Part shown: in pieces, positions 35,065 through 43,217 of the stretch
How the letters are laid out: each line of letters begins with the position of its first letter
Position numbering within the stretch: the first letter of the stretch is position 1
Source: a gamma proteobacterium SS-5
GTDB taxonomy: Bacteria; Pseudomonadota; Gammaproteobacteria; Chromatiales; Chromatiaceae
Reading direction: 5' to 3'
DNA length: 64,000 nt
Assembly: GCA_009497875.2 (NCBI GenBank)
Contig: CP032508.2
Location: 1,364,001 to 1,428,000 of the forward strand
Translations under genes and position numbers: made by a program
The notes under the pieces: model-generated
Seen by the model: only the letters and a program-made list of their open reading frames with translations
Database searches by the model: none
Told to the model about the DNA's origin: nothing

Positions 35065-35579
35065 TGGCCCTGCGCGGCTTTGACCTGATGGGCCATCTGC
35101 CGCAGCAGCCGACTGGCCAGCTGCTGGTGCATGTCACGGCGTAGCTCGGATTCTTCATACTGACGCCCCAGGGTCTCGGTCTCCGGGTTGGTATAGACCC
35201 GGCTGACGCGCAGCTGCTGGGCCTGTTCCCGCTCCAGCCGGTCCGGCGGGCTACCCAGACGGAAGGATAGCTGCTCGATCAGCTCATACTCCAGCACCTT
35301 GCCGCGTGAGCCGATGGAATGTACCCGCTTGTCGCGCAGGTGATTGAACACATAAAGGGTCTGCCTGGCCTCGGCGGGGTTGTCGGTCAGCTCCACCTCG
35401 GCCCCGCGCAGGTTATTGCGCAGCACCTGGGTGAAGGGGTCGGCCAGGGCCAGGCCATTGATGTAGAGCGGGCTGATCTGCGGCATGGCCATGCCGCCGT
35501 CGGTACCGCGCAGCTGATAGCCACAGCCGCTGAGCAGAACTATCAGCAACAAGGGGAAAAACAAGTGCTGTTTCGACAT
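35061..35579 (-). CDS. lptE: LPS-assembly lipoprotein LptE
   Basis: Outer-membrane lipoprotein that plugs LptD for LPS insertion. It has 172 residues, a signal peptide with a lipobox (LLLIVLLSGCGYQLRG; acylated Cys at about 19), and a C-terminal Gln-rich helix. It is followed by holA with a 4-bp overlap. Repeats occupy 609 bp between it and leuS, so the usual direct leuS-lptE link has been interrupted. Confidence 0.92.
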   Translation of the reverse strand: MSKQHLFFPLLLIVLLSGCGYQLRGTDGGMAMPQISPLYINGLALADPFTQVLRNNLRGAEVELTDNPAEARQTLYVFNHLRDKRVHSIGSRGKVLEYELIEQLSFRLGSPPDRLEREQAQQLRVSRVYTNPETETLGRQYEESELRRDMHQQLASRLLRQMAHQVKAAQGQ

Positions 35580-35611
35580 CTCAGTCTCCTAACCCGGCCA
35601 GGCCGGAACCA

Positions 35612-36120
35612 AAAAGGACGCAGAGGACGCAAAGAAGCGCGGAGAGCGCAGAGGGGTAAAGGTGTTTCTGATTACCCACAAACCTCGGCCCATCGACTCG
35701 AATAGGGCGGCCCGTGGCCGCCGCGCCACTCAGCACAGTGGCTGGTCGGCGGGCACGGCCCGCCCTATGCAAAAGGACGCAGAGGGCGCAAAGAAGCGCG
35801 GAGAGCGCAGAGGGGTAAAGGTGTTTCTGATTACCCACAAACCTCGGCCCATCGATTCGAATAGGGCGGCCCGTGGCCGCCGCGCCACTCAGCACAGTGG
35901 CTGGTCGGCGGACACGGCCCGCCCTATGCAAAAGGACGCAGAGGGCGCAAAGAAGCGCGGAGAGCGCGGAGTGGTAAAGGTGTTTGTACAAGAAAAATTC
36001 AATCCTCTGCGTCCTGAAATTTTCGACATGTTGTTCTGCATTTCACTGGCAGCGTATAGGGCGGCCCGTGGCCGCCGCGCCGCTTATCACAGTGGCTGGC
36101 CGGCGGGCGCGGCCAGGCCA
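35612..36120. repeat. 159-bp tandem repeats (2.4 units) between lptE and leuS
   Basis: Units start at 35612, 35771 and 35930 (AAAAGGACGCAGAG...). Each has a Cys-free, non-coding mix: GACGCAAAGAAGCGC motif, TGATTACCCACAAACCTCGG, then the GC-rich R3 inverted repeat (35702-35768, 35861-35927). The third unit breaks off after GTAAAGGTGTTT, and a further R3 copy sits at 36056-36118. Translated frames in this stretch are repeats, not genes. It forms most of a 609-bp gap that has no supported gene. Confidence 0.85.
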
Positions 36121-36188
36121 CCGGTGATCCCGTCAATTGCGCCCTTTTCGTATCTTGGCGTCCTTTGCGATCCGGTTTGTTAACGCCT

Positions 36189-38738
36189 CTAGTTGGCCAC
36201 TATGTTGACCAGCTTGTTGGGCACCACTATGACCTTGCGGATTGTGGCATCCCCGATGAAGCGTTGCACGTTTTCGTTGGCCTTGGCGGTAGCCTCGATG
36301 CTGGCCTGATCGGCCTCGGCATCCACCTCGATATTGGCGCGCACCTTGCCGTTGACCTGCACCACATAGGCGATGCGCTGCTGCACCAGGGCAGTCTCGT
36401 CCACCTCGGGCCAGGGGGCCTGGAGGATGTCCGCGCCAAAGCCCAGCGTCTGCCACAGATGATGGCTGACGTGGGGGGCGATGGGGCTGAGCAGGCGCAG
36501 CAGCAGGCTCAGACCCTCGCACAGCAGGCTGGCATCCGCCGGGCCATCGCCGAGCTTGTTGAGGCTGTTGACCAGGGTCATGCAAGCGGAGACCACGGTG
36601 TTGAACTGCTGACGTTCATAATCGAACAGGGCCTTCTTCAGGGTCTGGTGGATCTCCCGGCGCAGAGCCTGCTGGTTCTCATCCAGCGCTGCCCCGGCCG
36701 CATCGGGCAGGTCTTGCAGCCGCAGCGCCAGGGCCCAGACCCGCTTGAGGAAGCGATGGGCACCCTCGACACCCTCATCGGACCATTCCAGGGATTGCTC
36801 CGGCGGCGCGGCGAACAGGGTGTAGAGCCGCACCGTGTCGGCGCCGTAGCGGTCGATCAGGGTCTGCGGGTCGATGCCGTTGTTCTTCGACTTGGACATC
36901 TTCTCGATGCCGCCGATCTGCACCGGCTCGCCGTCGCTATGCAGGCGGGCACCCAGGGGGCGGCCCTTGTCGTCGCGCTCCAGGGTCACATCCGCCGGGT
37001 TGAACCAGTCCTTGCCGCCATCGGCGCGCTCACGATAAAAGGTTTCCGCCACCACCATGCCCTGGGTGAGCAGGCGGTTGAACGGCTCGTTGCAGCGCAG
37101 CAGGCCCTCGTCGCGCATCAGCTTGTTGAAGAAGCGCGCATAGAGCAGGTGCAGCACGGCGTGTTCTATGCCACCCACATACTGATCCACCGGCAGCCAG
37201 TAGTTGGCCTCTTCGTCCAGCATGGCCTGGTCGTTGCCGGGGCAGCAGTAGCGGGCGTAATACCAGCTGGATTCAAAGAAGGTATCGAAGGTGTCGGTCT
37301 CGCGCTGGCGGCCATCGCCCAGGTCGTAGAACGCGGCCATCTTCTTCAGCGGTGAGCCGGAGCCATCGACCACCACATCCTCCGGCAGCAGCACCGGAAA
37401 GGCTTCCGCGGGCTGGCTGCTGCCATCGGCCTGTTTGATCATGGGGATCGGGCAGCCCCAGTAGCGTTGGCGCGACACGCCCCAATCGCGCAGGCGGAAA
37501 TTCACCCGCCGCTCGCCCTTGCCGTGCTCCACCAACCAATCGGCGATGGCATCAAAGGCCTGCTCGGAGCTGAGGCCATCAAAGGGGCCGGAATGCTGCA
37601 GCAAGCCCTTTTCCACATAGGCCGCCTGGTCTATGCCGCAGTCGCTGCCATCGACGCTGAAGATCACCTGTTGCTTGGCAATGGCGTATTTCTCGGCGAA
37701 CTCCCAATCGCGTTGATCGTGGGCCGGTACCGCCATCACCGCGCCGGTGCCATAGCCCATGAGGACGAAATTGGCGGCATACACCGGCACCGGCTCGCCG
37801 CTGACCGGGTGCAGGGCGTTGATACCCAGGGCATGGCCCTTCTTCTCCATGGTCTCCAGCTCCGCCTCGGACACCCCGCCCTGCTTGCATTCGGCGATGA
37901 AGGCGGCCAGCGCCGGGTCGTGTTCAGCAGCGGCTAGCGCCAGGGGGTGCTCGGCGGCCACGGCAACGTAAGTAACGCCCATCAGGGTGTCCGGGCGGGT
38001 GGTGTAGATCTCCAGCGGCGCCTGACCGGGAATGTCGAAGCGCATCTGCACCCCCACCGAGCGGCCGATCCAGTTGCGCTGCATGGTGCGCACCTGCTCC
38101 GGCCAGTGCTCCAGCTGCTCCAAATCATCCAGCAGTTCCTGGGCGTAGTCGGTGATCTTGACGAACCATTGCTCGATCTCGCGCTTTTCCACCGGCGCGC
38201 CGGAGCGCCAGCCCTTGCCGTCGATCACCTGTTCGTTGGCCAGCACCGTTTGGTCCACCGGGTCCCAGTTCACCGTCGCCAGCTTCTTGTAGGCCAGGCC
38301 CTTCTCCACCAGGCGGGTGAACAGCCATTGCTCCCAGCGGTAATAGTCCGCATCGCAGGTGGCCAGCTCCCGCGACCAGTCGTAGCCAAAGCCCAGACGC
38401 CTGAGCTGGCCCTTCATTTCGGCGATGTTGGCGCGGGTCCACTCCGCCGGCGGGCGACCGTGCTTGATCGCCGCGTTCTCCGCTGGCAGGCCGAAGGCAT
38501 CCCAACCCATGGGCTGGAGCACGTTCTTGCCGAGCATGCGCTGGTAGCGGGCGATGACATCCCCCAGGGTGTAGTTGCGCACGTGACCCATGTGCAGCTT
38601 GCCGCTGGGATAGGGGAACATGGACAGGCAGTAGAACTTCTCCCGAGTCGGATCGGGGCGGGCGCGGAAGCTCTGTTGCGCTTCCCAATAGCTCTGGGCA
38701 GCGGCTTCAAGGGATTGGGGTTCGTAGGATGCTTGCAT
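36189..38738 (-). CDS. leuS: Leucyl-tRNA synthetase
   Basis: Class I aminoacyl-tRNA synthetase, 849 residues (E. coli 860). The HIGH motif is in [17 protein letters not shown] (about 40-57) and the KMSKS loop in [16 protein letters not shown] (about 605-620). The CP1 editing domain (about 220-420) includes [21 protein letters not shown] zinc-like insert and anticodon domain complete it. It is upstream of lptE-holA but now separated from them by tandem repeats. Confidence 0.96.
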   Translation of the reverse strand: MQASYEPQSLEAAAQSYWEAQQSFRARPDPTREKFYCLSMFPYPSGKLHMGHVRNYTLGDVIARYQRMLGKNVLQPMGWDAFGLPAENAAIKHGRPPAEWTRANIAEMKGQLRRLGFGYDWSRELATCDADYYRWEQWLFTRLVEKGLAYKKLATVNWDPVDQTVLANEQVIDGKGWRSGAPVEKREIEQWFVKITDYAQELLDDLEQLEHWPEQVRTMQRNWIGRSVGVQMRFDIPGQAPLEIYTTRPDTLMGVTYVAVAAEHPLALAAAEHDPALAAFIAECKQGGVSEAELETMEKKGHALGINALHPVSGEPVPVYAANFVLMGYGTGAVMAVPAHDQRDWEFAEKYAIAKQQVIFSVDGSDCGIDQAAYVEKGLLQHSGPFDGLSSEQAFDAIADWLVEHGKGERRVNFRLRDWGVSRQRYWGCPIPMIKQADGSSQPAEAFPVLLPEDVVVDGSGSPLKKMAAFYDLGDGRQRETDTFDTFFESSWYYARYCCPGNDQAMLDEEANYWLPVDQYVGGIEHAVLHLLYARFFNKLMRDEGLLRCNEPFNRLLTQGMVVAETFYRERADGGKDWFNPADVTLERDDKGRPLGARLHSDGEPVQIGGIEKMSKSKNNGIDPQTLIDRYGADTVRLYTLFAAPPEQSLEWSDEGVEGAHRFLKRVWALALRLQDLPDAAGAALDENQQALRREIHQTLKKALFDYERQQFNTVVSACMTLVNSLNKLGDGPADASLLCEGLSLLLRLLSPIAPHVSHHLWQTLGFGADILQAPWPEVDETALVQQRIAYVVQVNGKVRANIEVDAEADQASIEATAKANENVQRFIGDATIRKVIVVPNKLVNIVAN

Positions 38739-38919
38739 GATTGCTGGGGCCGGGGTGCGGTTGAAGGGGTGAGCTAACTATTGTTCCCTCTCCCCCTCGG
38801 GGAGAGGGTCAGGTAGTTAGGCTTTTTATCTGTGTGCTCTGTGGCTCTGTGGCTAAATATTCGTTTTAGGGTCATTTCAGGCCCGCAAGCATACCGGAAA
38901 CGGCCCATCCAGGTAATAG
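38739..38919. other. Gap upstream of leuS with inverted repeat
   Basis: It contains CCCTCTCCCCCTCGGGGAGA, a GC-rich hairpin seen dispersed in many genomes, then TCTGTGTGCTCTGTGGCTCT. It probably also carries the leuS promoter. No gene is supported. Confidence 0.4.
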
Positions 38920-39783
38920 CTAGCCCAAGGGCGCGACAAGTTCGTCAAACTGCGCCTGAATCTCATCCCCCAGCTGGGTAAACTTGGGGTTCAGCCCCTG
39001 CTGGCCGGGATCCTGAGCCGAAATATCCATGTAACGCTGCTCTACCACGGCACCGGCCTGGCTGTTGGCCACATGGACCAGATCACTCAGGCTGTTGATC
39101 TGGTCCAAACGGGGCCGGGGCGTGTCGTGGTCCTGCACGGCATCTACCAGCCGCGAGGGCAGGCCCAAGGCCCCAAGCAAGGCATGACCCAGGCCATCGT
39201 GCCACTTGCCGATCAGATACTTCACCGTCTCCGGCCGCTGGCGCAGCTCCTCATACTGGGCCGCCCGAAACAGCATGTAAAAGGCCCCGATATCATGGGT
39301 CAGGCCGGCCAACTGGGCCTCGCCGGGGTCAAAATGAGCAAAATGCCGATTCAGCACCAGCGCGGCGCTGGCCGTCTTCAACGAATGCCGCCAAAAGCCA
39401 AACAACAGGTCACTGAACACGCTCACCGGGCCACCGATCAAAAACTGCCGCACCACCAGCTTGCGCGCCAGCACCCGCGCCCGTTGCAGGCCCAGCCGCG
39501 CCACTGCCGAGGGCAGGTCATACACCGGCCCATCCAGCGGTCCGAAATCCGGCAAATTGGCCAGCCCCACCAGGCGCGCGCTCAGCAGTGGGTCCAGTTG
39601 CAGCAGGCCCACCAGCTGATCTTCAGACAGCTGCGGGGCCTTCAGGGCAGAACGCAGGCGCAGAACCAAATCAAAATGGCAGGGGAACACCACATCCCCC
39701 GACAACTCCCCGGCAATGTCCTGCAGCATCTGAAACCGTTGCTGCTCAAGGGCCTTGCCACTCTTATTCTCATCCGAGGTCAA
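38920..39783 (-). CDS. HDOD-domain signalling protein
   Basis: A 287-residue protein consisting of one HDOD domain (about 20-230), a relative of the HD phosphohydrolases. Seen: LQLDPLLSARLVGLANLPDFG, LPSAVARLGLQRAR, the kept FWRHSLKTA and AGLTHDIGAFYML. HDOD proteins usually regulate motility, pilus function, c-di-GMP or RNase activity and often lack full HD catalysis. No other output domain. Alone on its strand, opposite the RRM gene across a 145-bp gap. Confidence 0.85.
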   Translation of the reverse strand: MTSDENKSGKALEQQRFQMLQDIAGELSGDVVFPCHFDLVLRLRSALKAPQLSEDQLVGLLQLDPLLSARLVGLANLPDFGPLDGPVYDLPSAVARLGLQRARVLARKLVVRQFLIGGPVSVFSDLLFGFWRHSLKTASAALVLNRHFAHFDPGEAQLAGLTHDIGAFYMLFRAAQYEELRQRPETVKYLIGKWHDGLGHALLGALGLPSRLVDAVQDHDTPRPRLDQINSLSDLVHVANSQAGAVVEQRYMDISAQDPGQQGLNPKFTQLGDEIQAQFDELVAPLG

Positions 39784-39928
39784 ATCGGTCTCCAGTCAGT
39801 CAAAATTCAATCCACGCCAAGTCCAGTCAACTCGGTCCGTCAAGCAGAAAGAGGCCTATCTTCAGGGCTGGCGCTGTCCCTCCCCTGATCCATAGGTTAA
39901 CATTCATCGCAAAGGGGGAGACACCAAC

Positions 39929-40606
39929 ATGAACATCATCATCACCTTCATTCCGAACAGCACCACCCTGCAGGAACTGGAGCGCTTCGTCCGCTCCGGC
40001 CTGGGGCTGCCGCTGGCCTTCTGGAACAAGGCCAAGCTGCGCCACTGCGACATCCTCAACATCCTCGACCGCGACACCGGCGGCCGCGAGGCCCACGGCC
40101 TGGCCTACTTCATCAGCGATGAGGCCGCCGACCAGGCGGTCAAGGCCCTCAATGGCAAAAAGATCAACGGCAAGCCGGTGGAGGTGCGCCGCTTCTTCTA
40201 CCGCAGACCCGGTGACCAACGCAAGAGTCTGGGCAACCTCAAGGGCAAGGCCCTGGTCAAGGATGCCCGCCGCACACACCTGAGCATCCGCTCCCTGGCC
40301 ACCGGCAACCAAGCCTTCGGCGGCGACGACGCCATGCCCGAGCGCAAGATCTTTGAAGACGGCCCGGAAAGGGAACTGGGCTGGGAGGCCGTGGACCTGC
40401 CCGATGCCGCAGACGCGCCCAGCAACCGCAGCACCATCCGGCTGGACCAGCGCCAAGCGCAGGAGAACACAGCCAAGGCCCCGGAAGGGGCCGCCCTCAA
40501 GCCCGGCAACGCCGCCCCCCTGGGCAGCGCCGGGGAATCGGAGCAAGAGGTAATAGACCTGAGCGATCAGCTCAAGGAAATGGAAGACCCCAAGGAAGGC
40601 AAATAG
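39929..40606 (+). CDS. RRM-domain RNA-binding protein
   Basis: A 225-residue protein. The N-terminal part (about 1-90) is an RNA-recognition motif: NIIITFIPNSTTLQELERFV (RNP2-like start), then EAHGLAYFISDEAADQAVKA (RNP1-like) and GKPVEVRRFFYRR. The remainder is low-complexity and acidic, ending in LKEMEDPKEGK, likely disordered. Single-RRM proteins in bacteria bind RNA non-specifically or in cold response; the target is unknown. The 209-bp repeat family starts 15 bp after its stop. Confidence 0.8.
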   Translation: MNIIITFIPNSTTLQELERFVRSGLGLPLAFWNKAKLRHCDILNILDRDTGGREAHGLAYFISDEAADQAVKALNGKKINGKPVEVRRFFYRRPGDQRKSLGNLKGKALVKDARRTHLSIRSLATGNQAFGGDDAMPERKIFEDGPERELGWEAVDLPDAADAPSNRSTIRLDQRQAQENTAKAPEGAALKPGNAAPLGSAGESEQEVIDLSDQLKEMEDPKEGK

Positions 40607-40620
40607 GAGACTGTCGGGCA

Positions 40621-40854
40621 AAAAGGGATCAGGTCTGGATTTTAGCGGCATAGGGCGGGCCGCGCCCGCCGGCCAGCCACTGTGATAAGCGGCGCGGCGG
40701 CCACGGGCCGCCCTATGTGCGTTAATCAACCGGATCGCAAAGGACGCCAAGATGCGCAAAGGGCGCAAAGGGTTTGCGGGTTGTTCGTCGCGCCTGGGAG
40801 TTCCGAGCGCTGGCTCGGAGGTGTAAGTGAAAAGGGATCAGGTCTGGATTTTAG
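40621..40854. repeat. 209-bp repeat unit A plus the first 25 bp of the next unit
   Basis: Unit A starts AAAAGGGATCAGGTCTGGAT (40621), contains the GC-rich R3 inverted repeat (40650-40716), then CGCAAAGGACGCCAAGATGC and GAGCGCTGGCTCGGAGGTGT. The next unit starts at 40830 but breaks off after GGATTTTAG, where the hicB/hicA module begins. The rest of the array resumes at 41519. Confidence 0.85.
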
Positions 40855-40888
40855 ACCCTGTTCTGCTGTAACTGTAAATGGACGGGAA

Positions 40889-41227
40889 TCAGGCTGAATG
40901 CGCCGCCTCGGCCAACACCTTGGTAACCCACTTGTTCAGACTGCGCCCTTGGCGTTTGGCGGCCTTGATGGCGGCGGCATGGATCGCTGGGTCAATTCGC
41001 AGCATCAGTCGGCCGCTGGCAGGCTTGTCGGGTTCTTGGTCGAGTTTGGCGCAGGCCGCCAGGTAATCATCCACGGCAGCATGAAACGCCTGCTCGAACC
41101 CGACTACCGACTCGGCGTGAAAGCCGATGATGTCGTCAATATCCAGCACGCGGCCGACGATGATCTTGTCGTCAGGATCGAATGTCATGCTGGCTTGATA
41201 GCCTTTGTAGGTCATGGTGTTGTTCAT
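40889..41227 (-). CDS. hicB: HicB-family antitoxin
   Basis: Antitoxin of the HicA/HicB type II module, 112 residues. The N-terminal partial RNase-H-like HicB domain (YKGYQASMTFDPDDKIIVGR to VDDYLAACAKLDQEP) is followed by a ribbon-helix-helix DNA-binding C-terminus (RLMLRIDPAIHAAAI to SLNKWVTKVLAEA). It should neutralise HicA and repress the operon. It follows hicA with a 4-bp overlap (toxin first, as is typical for hicAB). Confidence 0.9.
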   Translation of the reverse strand: MNNTMTYKGYQASMTFDPDDKIIVGRVLDIDDIIGFHAESVVGFEQAFHAAVDDYLAACAKLDQEPDKPASGRLMLRIDPAIHAAAIKAAKRQGRSLNKWVTKVLAEAAHSA

Positions 41228-41478
41228 GGGGCCTCTCCGAGTTGCCGTAAAAATTCGCGCACCAGTTTGATCCGATATTTCAGGGCATCGTCACCCGGAT
41301 GCGGCCGATGAATGGTTAGCTTCCTTCCGTTTCTGGCAAAGGTAACGGATGAACCGCTGCTTTCGATCAGGGTGCAGGCCATCGCCATCAGCAGCGATTC
41401 GATGCGGGACCATTTCATGTTGCCATTGACCGGGTCGGTAAAGAGTTCGGCGCGGGTTTTGCGGTGCTTGCTGTTCAC
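41224..41478 (-). CDS. hicA: HicA-family toxin
   Basis: mRNA-interferase toxin, 84 residues. It has a dsRBD-like fold with the HicA core GSSVTFARNGRKLTIHRPHPG, including the conserved HxxHPG-type His that serves as catalytic residue, then VREFLRQLG. It is slightly longer than the usual 60 residues because of the N-terminal extension MNSKHRKTRAELFTDPV. The hicAB pair sits between two parts of the 209-bp repeat array. Confidence 0.88.
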   Translation of the reverse strand: MNSKHRKTRAELFTDPVNGNMKWSRIESLLMAMACTLIESSGSSVTFARNGRKLTIHRPHPGDDALKYRIKLVREFLRQLGEAP

Positions 41479-41518
41479 GGCATTAATGATAGCACTCTAG
41501 CCTGCGTGGGAAAGCAAG

Positions 41519-42290
41519 AAGGGATCAGGTCTGGATTTTAGCGGCATAGGGCGGGCCGCGCCCGCCGGCCAGCCACTGTGATAAGCGGCGCGGCGGCCAC
41601 GGGCCGCCCTATGTGCGTTAACCAGCCGGATCGCAAAGGACGCCAAGATGCGCAAAGGGCGCAAAGGATTTGCGGGTTGTTCGTCGCGCCTGGGAACTCC
41701 GAGCGCTGGCTCGGAGGTGTTAGTGAAAAGGGATCAGGTCTGGATTTTAGCGGCATAGGGCGGGCCGCGCCCGCCGGCCAGCCACTGTGATAAGCGGCGC
41801 GGCGGCCACGGGCCGCCCTATGCGCGTTAATCAACCGGATCGCAAAGGACGCCAAGATGCGCAAAGGGCGCAAAGGGTTTGCGGGTTGTTCGTCGCGCCT
41901 GGGAACTCCGAGCCCTGGCTCGGAGGTGTTAGTGAAAAGGGATCAGGTCTGGATTTTAGCGGCATAGGGCGGGCCGCGCCCGCCGGCCAGCCACTGTGAT
42001 AAGCGGCGCGGCGGCCACGGGCCGCCCTATGTGCGTTAATCAACCGGATCGCAAAGGGCGCAAAGGGTTTGCGGGTTGTTCGTCGCGCCTGGGAACTCCG
42101 AGCGCTGGCTCGGAGGTGTTAGTGAAAAGGGATCAGGTCTGGATTTTAGCGGCATAGGGCGGGCCGCGCCCGTCGGCCAGCCACTGTGATAAGCGGCGCG
42201 GCGGCCACGGGCCGCCCTATGTGCGTTAATCAACCGGATCGCAAAGGACGCCAAGATGCGCAAAGGGCGCAAAGGGTTTGTGATTCTAGA
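41519..42290. repeat. 209-bp tandem repeat array (units B-E)
   Basis: Units begin at the GGGATCAGGTCTGGATTTTA phrase at 41521, 41730, 41939 and 42129: periods 209, 209 and 190. The short third period has lost about 19 bp around GGACGCCAAGATGCGCAAAG. Each unit includes an R3 inverted repeat and a CGCAAAGG block. The last unit runs into TTCTAGACCTGACCCCATTT. The conserved reading frames inside are products of the repeat, not genes. Confidence 0.9.
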
Positions 42291-42369
42291 CCTGACCCCA
42301 TTTTGCTCTGTACCACCAGGCCGCTGGCAGCGGCTGGGCGAGCGGCTATCACTGGACCACCATGGCCAA

Positions 42370-42609
42370 ATGCTGCTCCTCATGCCCTTTGCCATCGCCG
42401 CCTCCCTCCAATCCGGTCCCATGGCCCTGGGCGCGCTGCTCTACGCCATCATGCACTTCATGTACGGCGGCAGCGGCACCTTTCAGCGCCCACCCCGGCT
42501 GGGCAAGGCCGAAACCGCCCTCGATATCCTGCTGGTAGGCGCTGGCATCCTCGGCATCGGCCTGATGCTGGCGGGGTTAATCCAGGGGTTGATGGGTTGG
42601 CTGGGCTAA
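42370..42609 (+). CDS. Hypothetical small membrane protein (possible remnant)
   Basis: Seventy-nine residues from the ATG at 42370, with two hydrophobic segments (MLLLMPFAIAASLQ and ILLVGAGILGIGLMLAGLI). I do not recognise it. The frame remains open upstream into the last tandem repeat unit (from 42256) and the sequence RWQRLGERLSLDHHGQ before the ATG looks like protein. It may therefore be the 3' part of a longer gene cut by repeat expansion. No ribosome site is convincing. Confidence 0.4.
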   Translation: MLLLMPFAIAASLQSGPMALGALLYAIMHFMYGGSGTFQRPPRLGKAETALDILLVGAGILGIGLMLAGLIQGLMGWLG

Positions 42610-42752
42610 TCCGGGCCAGGGCAGGCAAGCAGGATGTCGCGTTCATCGGTTTTTTTGGGCGTGTGTCCTGTTCTTCTTCCTGCGCGTTCAATCTACTCAG
42701 CTGCGGTGTGTGTTTAACCCAGCGATTAAGATGGACTTGGCCTGATTACTGT

Positions 42753-43145
42753 TTAGTTACGGCCAGCACAACTTGCTGGTGTAAAGGTGCCTGCGCGGTT
42801 TAAAGATATGGTGAGGCAGGCAGTGTCAGCGGTTTGTGAACCTACAGCAGTTGCAGTAATCGTGTAGTCCGTCGCTGTGTTGGTAGGTACAGTTATGCTG
42901 TAATAGTTATCCGGTGATGTGGCACTGATACCTGCCTGTGCCAATGTCCCGTAAGTGGGATTACTGGCACGGTATTTTTCTTGCAGTTGTGCAGCTTGGC
43001 TCAGCGCTGCAAGGGCATCAGAGCGTTTGCCCCGCAAGACATAATCTTGATATGAGGGATAAGCTATGGCGGCCAAGATGCCAATAATGGCAACCACAAT
43101 CATAAGTTCTATCAAGGTAAAACCGTTTGTTGTTTGGTGTTTCAC
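42753..43145 (-). CDS. pilE: Type IV pilin-like protein (PilE type)
   Basis: A 130-residue type IV minor pilin. A short leader ends at Gly8, then [20 protein letters not shown]; the +5 Glu is present. The C-terminal domain has a likely disulfide (CLTISL...PASC), as in PilE-type proteins. It is last in the operon fimT-pilW-pilX-giant pilin-pilE. It is processed by PilD. Lower GC than core genes around it. A weak -35/-10 cannot be assigned inside the operon. Confidence 0.88.
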   Translation of the reverse strand: MKHQTTNGFTLIELMIVVAIIGILAAIAYPSYQDYVLRGKRSDALAALSQAAQLQEKYRASNPTYGTLAQAGISATSPDNYYSITVPTNTATDYTITATAVGSQTADTACLTISLNRAGTFTPASCAGRN

Positions 43146-43217
43146 ACTAAGGCCTTTAGTTGCTTAATTTCCAGAAACATCCACCTGAGACCTGATTTTT
43201 AGGCTCAGGTAGGAGTT

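Noticed and set aside
35581-35991. 136-codon minus-strand frame with repeated ALSALLCALCVLLHRAG phrases
   Set aside because: It follows exactly the 159-bp tandem repeat, 53 codons per unit, with no ribosome site; it is a repeat artefact.
41578-42043. Several short frames of the type ISGAAATGRPM in the 209-bp array
   Set aside because: Identical in each repeat unit and crossing the R3 inverted repeat; no gene features.
40621-42290. 209-bp units as CRISPR repeats
   Set aside because: Units are contiguous and nearly identical with no unique spacers.
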